In this document: in pieces, positions 8,022 through 8,855 of the stretch
Layout of the letters: each line of letters starts with the position of its first letter
Position numbering within the stretch: the stretch's first letter is position 1
NCBI GenBank assembly: GCA_004524595.1
Contig: SDOA01000145.1
Location: 1-8,855 of the forward strand
Reading direction: 5' to 3'
DNA length: 8,855 nucleotides
Origin: Candidatus Thorarchaeota archaeon
GTDB taxonomy: Archaea; Asgardarchaeota; Thorarchaeia; Thorarchaeales; Thorarchaeaceae
The notes under the pieces: model-generated
The model's database searches: none
What the model was told of the DNA's origin: nothing
The model's input: the letters and a program-made list of their open reading frames with translations, nothing else
Translations under genes and position numbers: made by a program

Positions 8022-8046
8022 TTGAAATACTAGTAGCTTATTGAAA
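8009..8046. repeat. Perfect tandem repeat, two 19-bp copies
   Basis: TACTAGTAGCTTATTGAAA occurs at 8009-8027 and again, without a gap or mismatch, at 8028-8046. The 19-bp period places both copies on roughly the same helix face (nearly two turns). The copies lie between the stop of the DUF167 gene and the start of the OPT-like gene, just downstream of the inferred transcription start. A regulatory site is the likely reading; recent slippage duplication is the alternative. Confidence 0.85.
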
Positions 8047-8068
8047 CAAAGACTCAAACGATGCCCTC

Positions 8069-8077
8069 TATATAATT
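8069..8077 (-). promoter_or_regulatory. TATA-like box for the OPT-like gene
   Basis: On the minus strand this reads AATTATATA, an archaeal TATA-like element just after the end of the DUF167 gene. Transcription would begin about 25 bases downstream, near 8047, leaving a leader of about 60 nt that contains the tandem repeat and palindrome. A second AT-rich stretch, GATATA at 8081-8086, is a less likely alternative. Confidence 0.4.
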
Positions 8078-8084
8078 GCCTATA

Positions 8085-8381
8085 TCACAAGGAGAGAACT
8101 TGTCTGATATCAAGTGCAGATTTTCCACTGACTAAGAGTGTCTTCTCTCTTGACTTGTGTCCTGCAATTATACTGATATCTCTAGTTGAGATTCTCAATA
8201 TTTTTGAAAATCTCTTGAGCAACTCAACATTGGCCTTTCCTTCTCTTGCCTGGCTTGAAAGATTTACAAAAACAGATTCCTGTGTAATTTCTGATATCAA
8301 CTCCTTTTCTCTGGAATTTGGTCTAACAACCACTCGAATCATAGCCCCTTTTTCAGTATCCCAGACAGGTCCGTTTGTCAT
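8085..8381 (-). CDS. DUF167 (YggU-like) family protein
   Basis: This small protein of 98 residues from the ATG at 8381 belongs to DUF167, a widespread family (E. coli YggU, human C15orf40) with a compact alpha/beta fold and no settled function. The family pattern is visible: RVVVRPNSREKELI near the N-terminus (usually 'v.V.PnA....i'), then VNLSSQAREGKANVELLKRFSKIL (usually 'v.l.apP.dGkAN.aLi..La..l'), and DISIIAGHKSREKTLLV (usually 'v.i..G..sr.K.v.i'). An in-frame TTG at 8390 would add three residues but has no ribosome site. The ATG has GGGG at 8385-8388, slightly close. The gene ends 101 bp before the OPT-like gene on the same strand, which seems to have its own promoter, so a shared function is not implied. 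Confidence 0.85.
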   Translation of the reverse strand: MTNGPVWDTEKGAMIRVVVRPNSREKELISEITQESVFVNLSSQAREGKANVELLKRFSKILRISTRDISIIAGHKSREKTLLVSGKSALDIRQVLSL

Positions 8382-8390
8382 AGACCCCAA

Positions 8391-8508
8391 AACATATACT
8401 TCTACATAAGTGTATTATTACTGTTCAATAGAAATCTATCAAGGATTTGTTTATTTGGAGCGGTTGCAGGAGTTTTTGTGTGACCGTATTGAACGGGGTG
8501 AATCAATA
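8391..8508. promoter_or_regulatory. Divergent intergenic region
   Basis: This region separates the leftward DUF167 gene from the rightward partial gene and should hold both promoters. Minus-strand TAATAATACA (8411-8420) is a candidate TATA box for DUF167, about 34 bases before its ATG. Plus-strand TTTATTT (8449-8455) is a weak candidate for the rightward gene. CCGT-ATTGA-ACGG at 8484-8496 could form only a four-pair hairpin. None of these is strong. Confidence 0.3.
8495..8501 (+). promoter_or_regulatory. Shine-Dalgarno site of the right-edge gene
   Basis: GGGGTGA is a good match to the archaeal ribosome-binding consensus and sits seven bases before the ATG at 8509. It decides the start, because the frame remains open further upstream with possible TTG and GTG codons. 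Confidence 0.7.
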
Positions 8509-8855
8509 ATGAGCGATCCTGTTATGGATGCATATACAATGGCCTACAATAGTTCAGGTAATATGGTGCAAGCCTTTGGTGTCATTACAGAAGGCGGACA
8601 AGTACTATGGCAAAGCAACAACTGGGACCTATCTGCTGATGCTTCTGGACTTATCTCTGCTGTTAAATCAAGAAGTCCAGCAGTCACACAAAACAACGTC
8701 AGATATTCAACCATGAGATCAACTCCTGAGAGTCTTGTGGCTCGCAATGTTCAAGGAAATGGTATCCTTATCCTAGCTAAGATTGAAGGTGACAAATGGG
8801 TTGTTGCCTGGAGTGCACCAGATGCTCAACCTGATGGTGTCTATGTTGATGTTGA
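8509..8855 (+). CDS. Possible profilin-like or roadblock-fold protein, 3' end missing
   Basis: The gene runs off the right edge with 115 codons visible and no stop. The start is the ATG after GGGGTGA. The order of elements is: an N-terminal helix (3-20), a beta hairpin with FGVITEGGQVLWQSNNWD (23-40), a helix (about 42-57), VRYSTMRSTPESLVARNVQG (64-83), then strands GILILAKI (85-92) and KWVVAWSAP (96-104). This order and several positions (WQSNNW, RYSTM, the Gly before ILILAKI) parallel eukaryotic profilin, which has an 'xWAQSSNF' hairpin, 'GTKYMV', and 'GGITIKKT'. The related roadblock/LC7 fold has a similar layout and is the main alternative. No signal peptide or membrane segment is present, so a cytosolic protein is expected. 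Identity is not proven; if profilin-like it would bind an archaeal actin homologue. Confidence 0.35.
   Translation, partial: MSDPVMDAYTMAYNSSGNMVQAFGVITEGGQVLWQSNNWDLSADASGLISAVKSRSPAVTQNNVRYSTMRSTPESLVARNVQGNGILILAKIEGDKWVVAWSAPDAQPDGVYVDV

Noticed and set aside
8009..8046. Start of a CRISPR array
   Set aside because: There are only two copies, directly adjacent with no spacer, and they are shorter than typical CRISPR repeats.
8388..8390. TTG at 8390 as the start of the DUF167 gene
   Set aside because: It has no ribosome site, and an ATG three codons later fits the family start better.
8041..8409. Open frame of 122 codons on the plus strand
   Set aside because: It is antisense to the DUF167 gene, which has clear family motifs, and it crosses the transporter promoter region.
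8484..8496. CCGT-ATTGA-ACGG hairpin as a terminator
   Set aside because: It has only four base pairs, no T-run after it, and lies just before a ribosome site, so chance is likely.

Overview
The window reads as archaeal chromosome. The evidence is: short purine-rich Shine-Dalgarno sites of the GGAGG/GGGGTGA type a few bases before the starts, frequent GTG and TTG starts, TATA-like boxes instead of bacterial -35/-10 promoters, tightly packed genes, and families common in archaea (MoxR/DUF58 modules, a small DHH phosphoesterase, an OPT-type transporter, DUF167). A partial gene at the right edge has a profilin-like or roadblock-like look, which suggests an Asgard-type archaeon. That placement is inference; no rRNA or other marker is present. 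Coding density is very high, with no gap over 120 bp and no mobile element, tRNA, rRNA or CRISPR array recognised.

Left block (bases 3-5398, plus strand): five genes in one probable operon. They are a 5'-truncated DUF4350-like membrane protein, a complete MoxR-type AAA+ ATPase, a DUF58 protein with a VWA-type metal site, an unrecognised 462-residue polytopic membrane protein whose TTG start overlaps the DUF58 stop, and a DHH/DHHA1 phosphoesterase. MoxR, DUF58 and DUF4350-like proteins often occur together and are thought to form a membrane-linked chaperone or assembly module. The unknown membrane protein is the best candidate for a lineage-specific partner.

Middle block (5395-7983, minus strand): a large OPT-family-like transporter converges on the DHH gene, and the two stop codons share bases. 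Its first ~210 residues contain two tandem, diverged copies of a ~105-residue membrane unit that resembles the OPT N-terminal unit following them. Its leader carries a perfect 19-bp tandem repeat overlapping an 18-bp perfect palindrome, directly downstream of a TATA-like box. This looks like an operator.

Right block: a small DUF167 (YggU-like) gene on the minus strand lies upstream of the transporter. A divergent intergenic region of about 120 bp follows, then a plus-strand gene that runs off the window and may encode a profilin-like or roadblock-fold protein.
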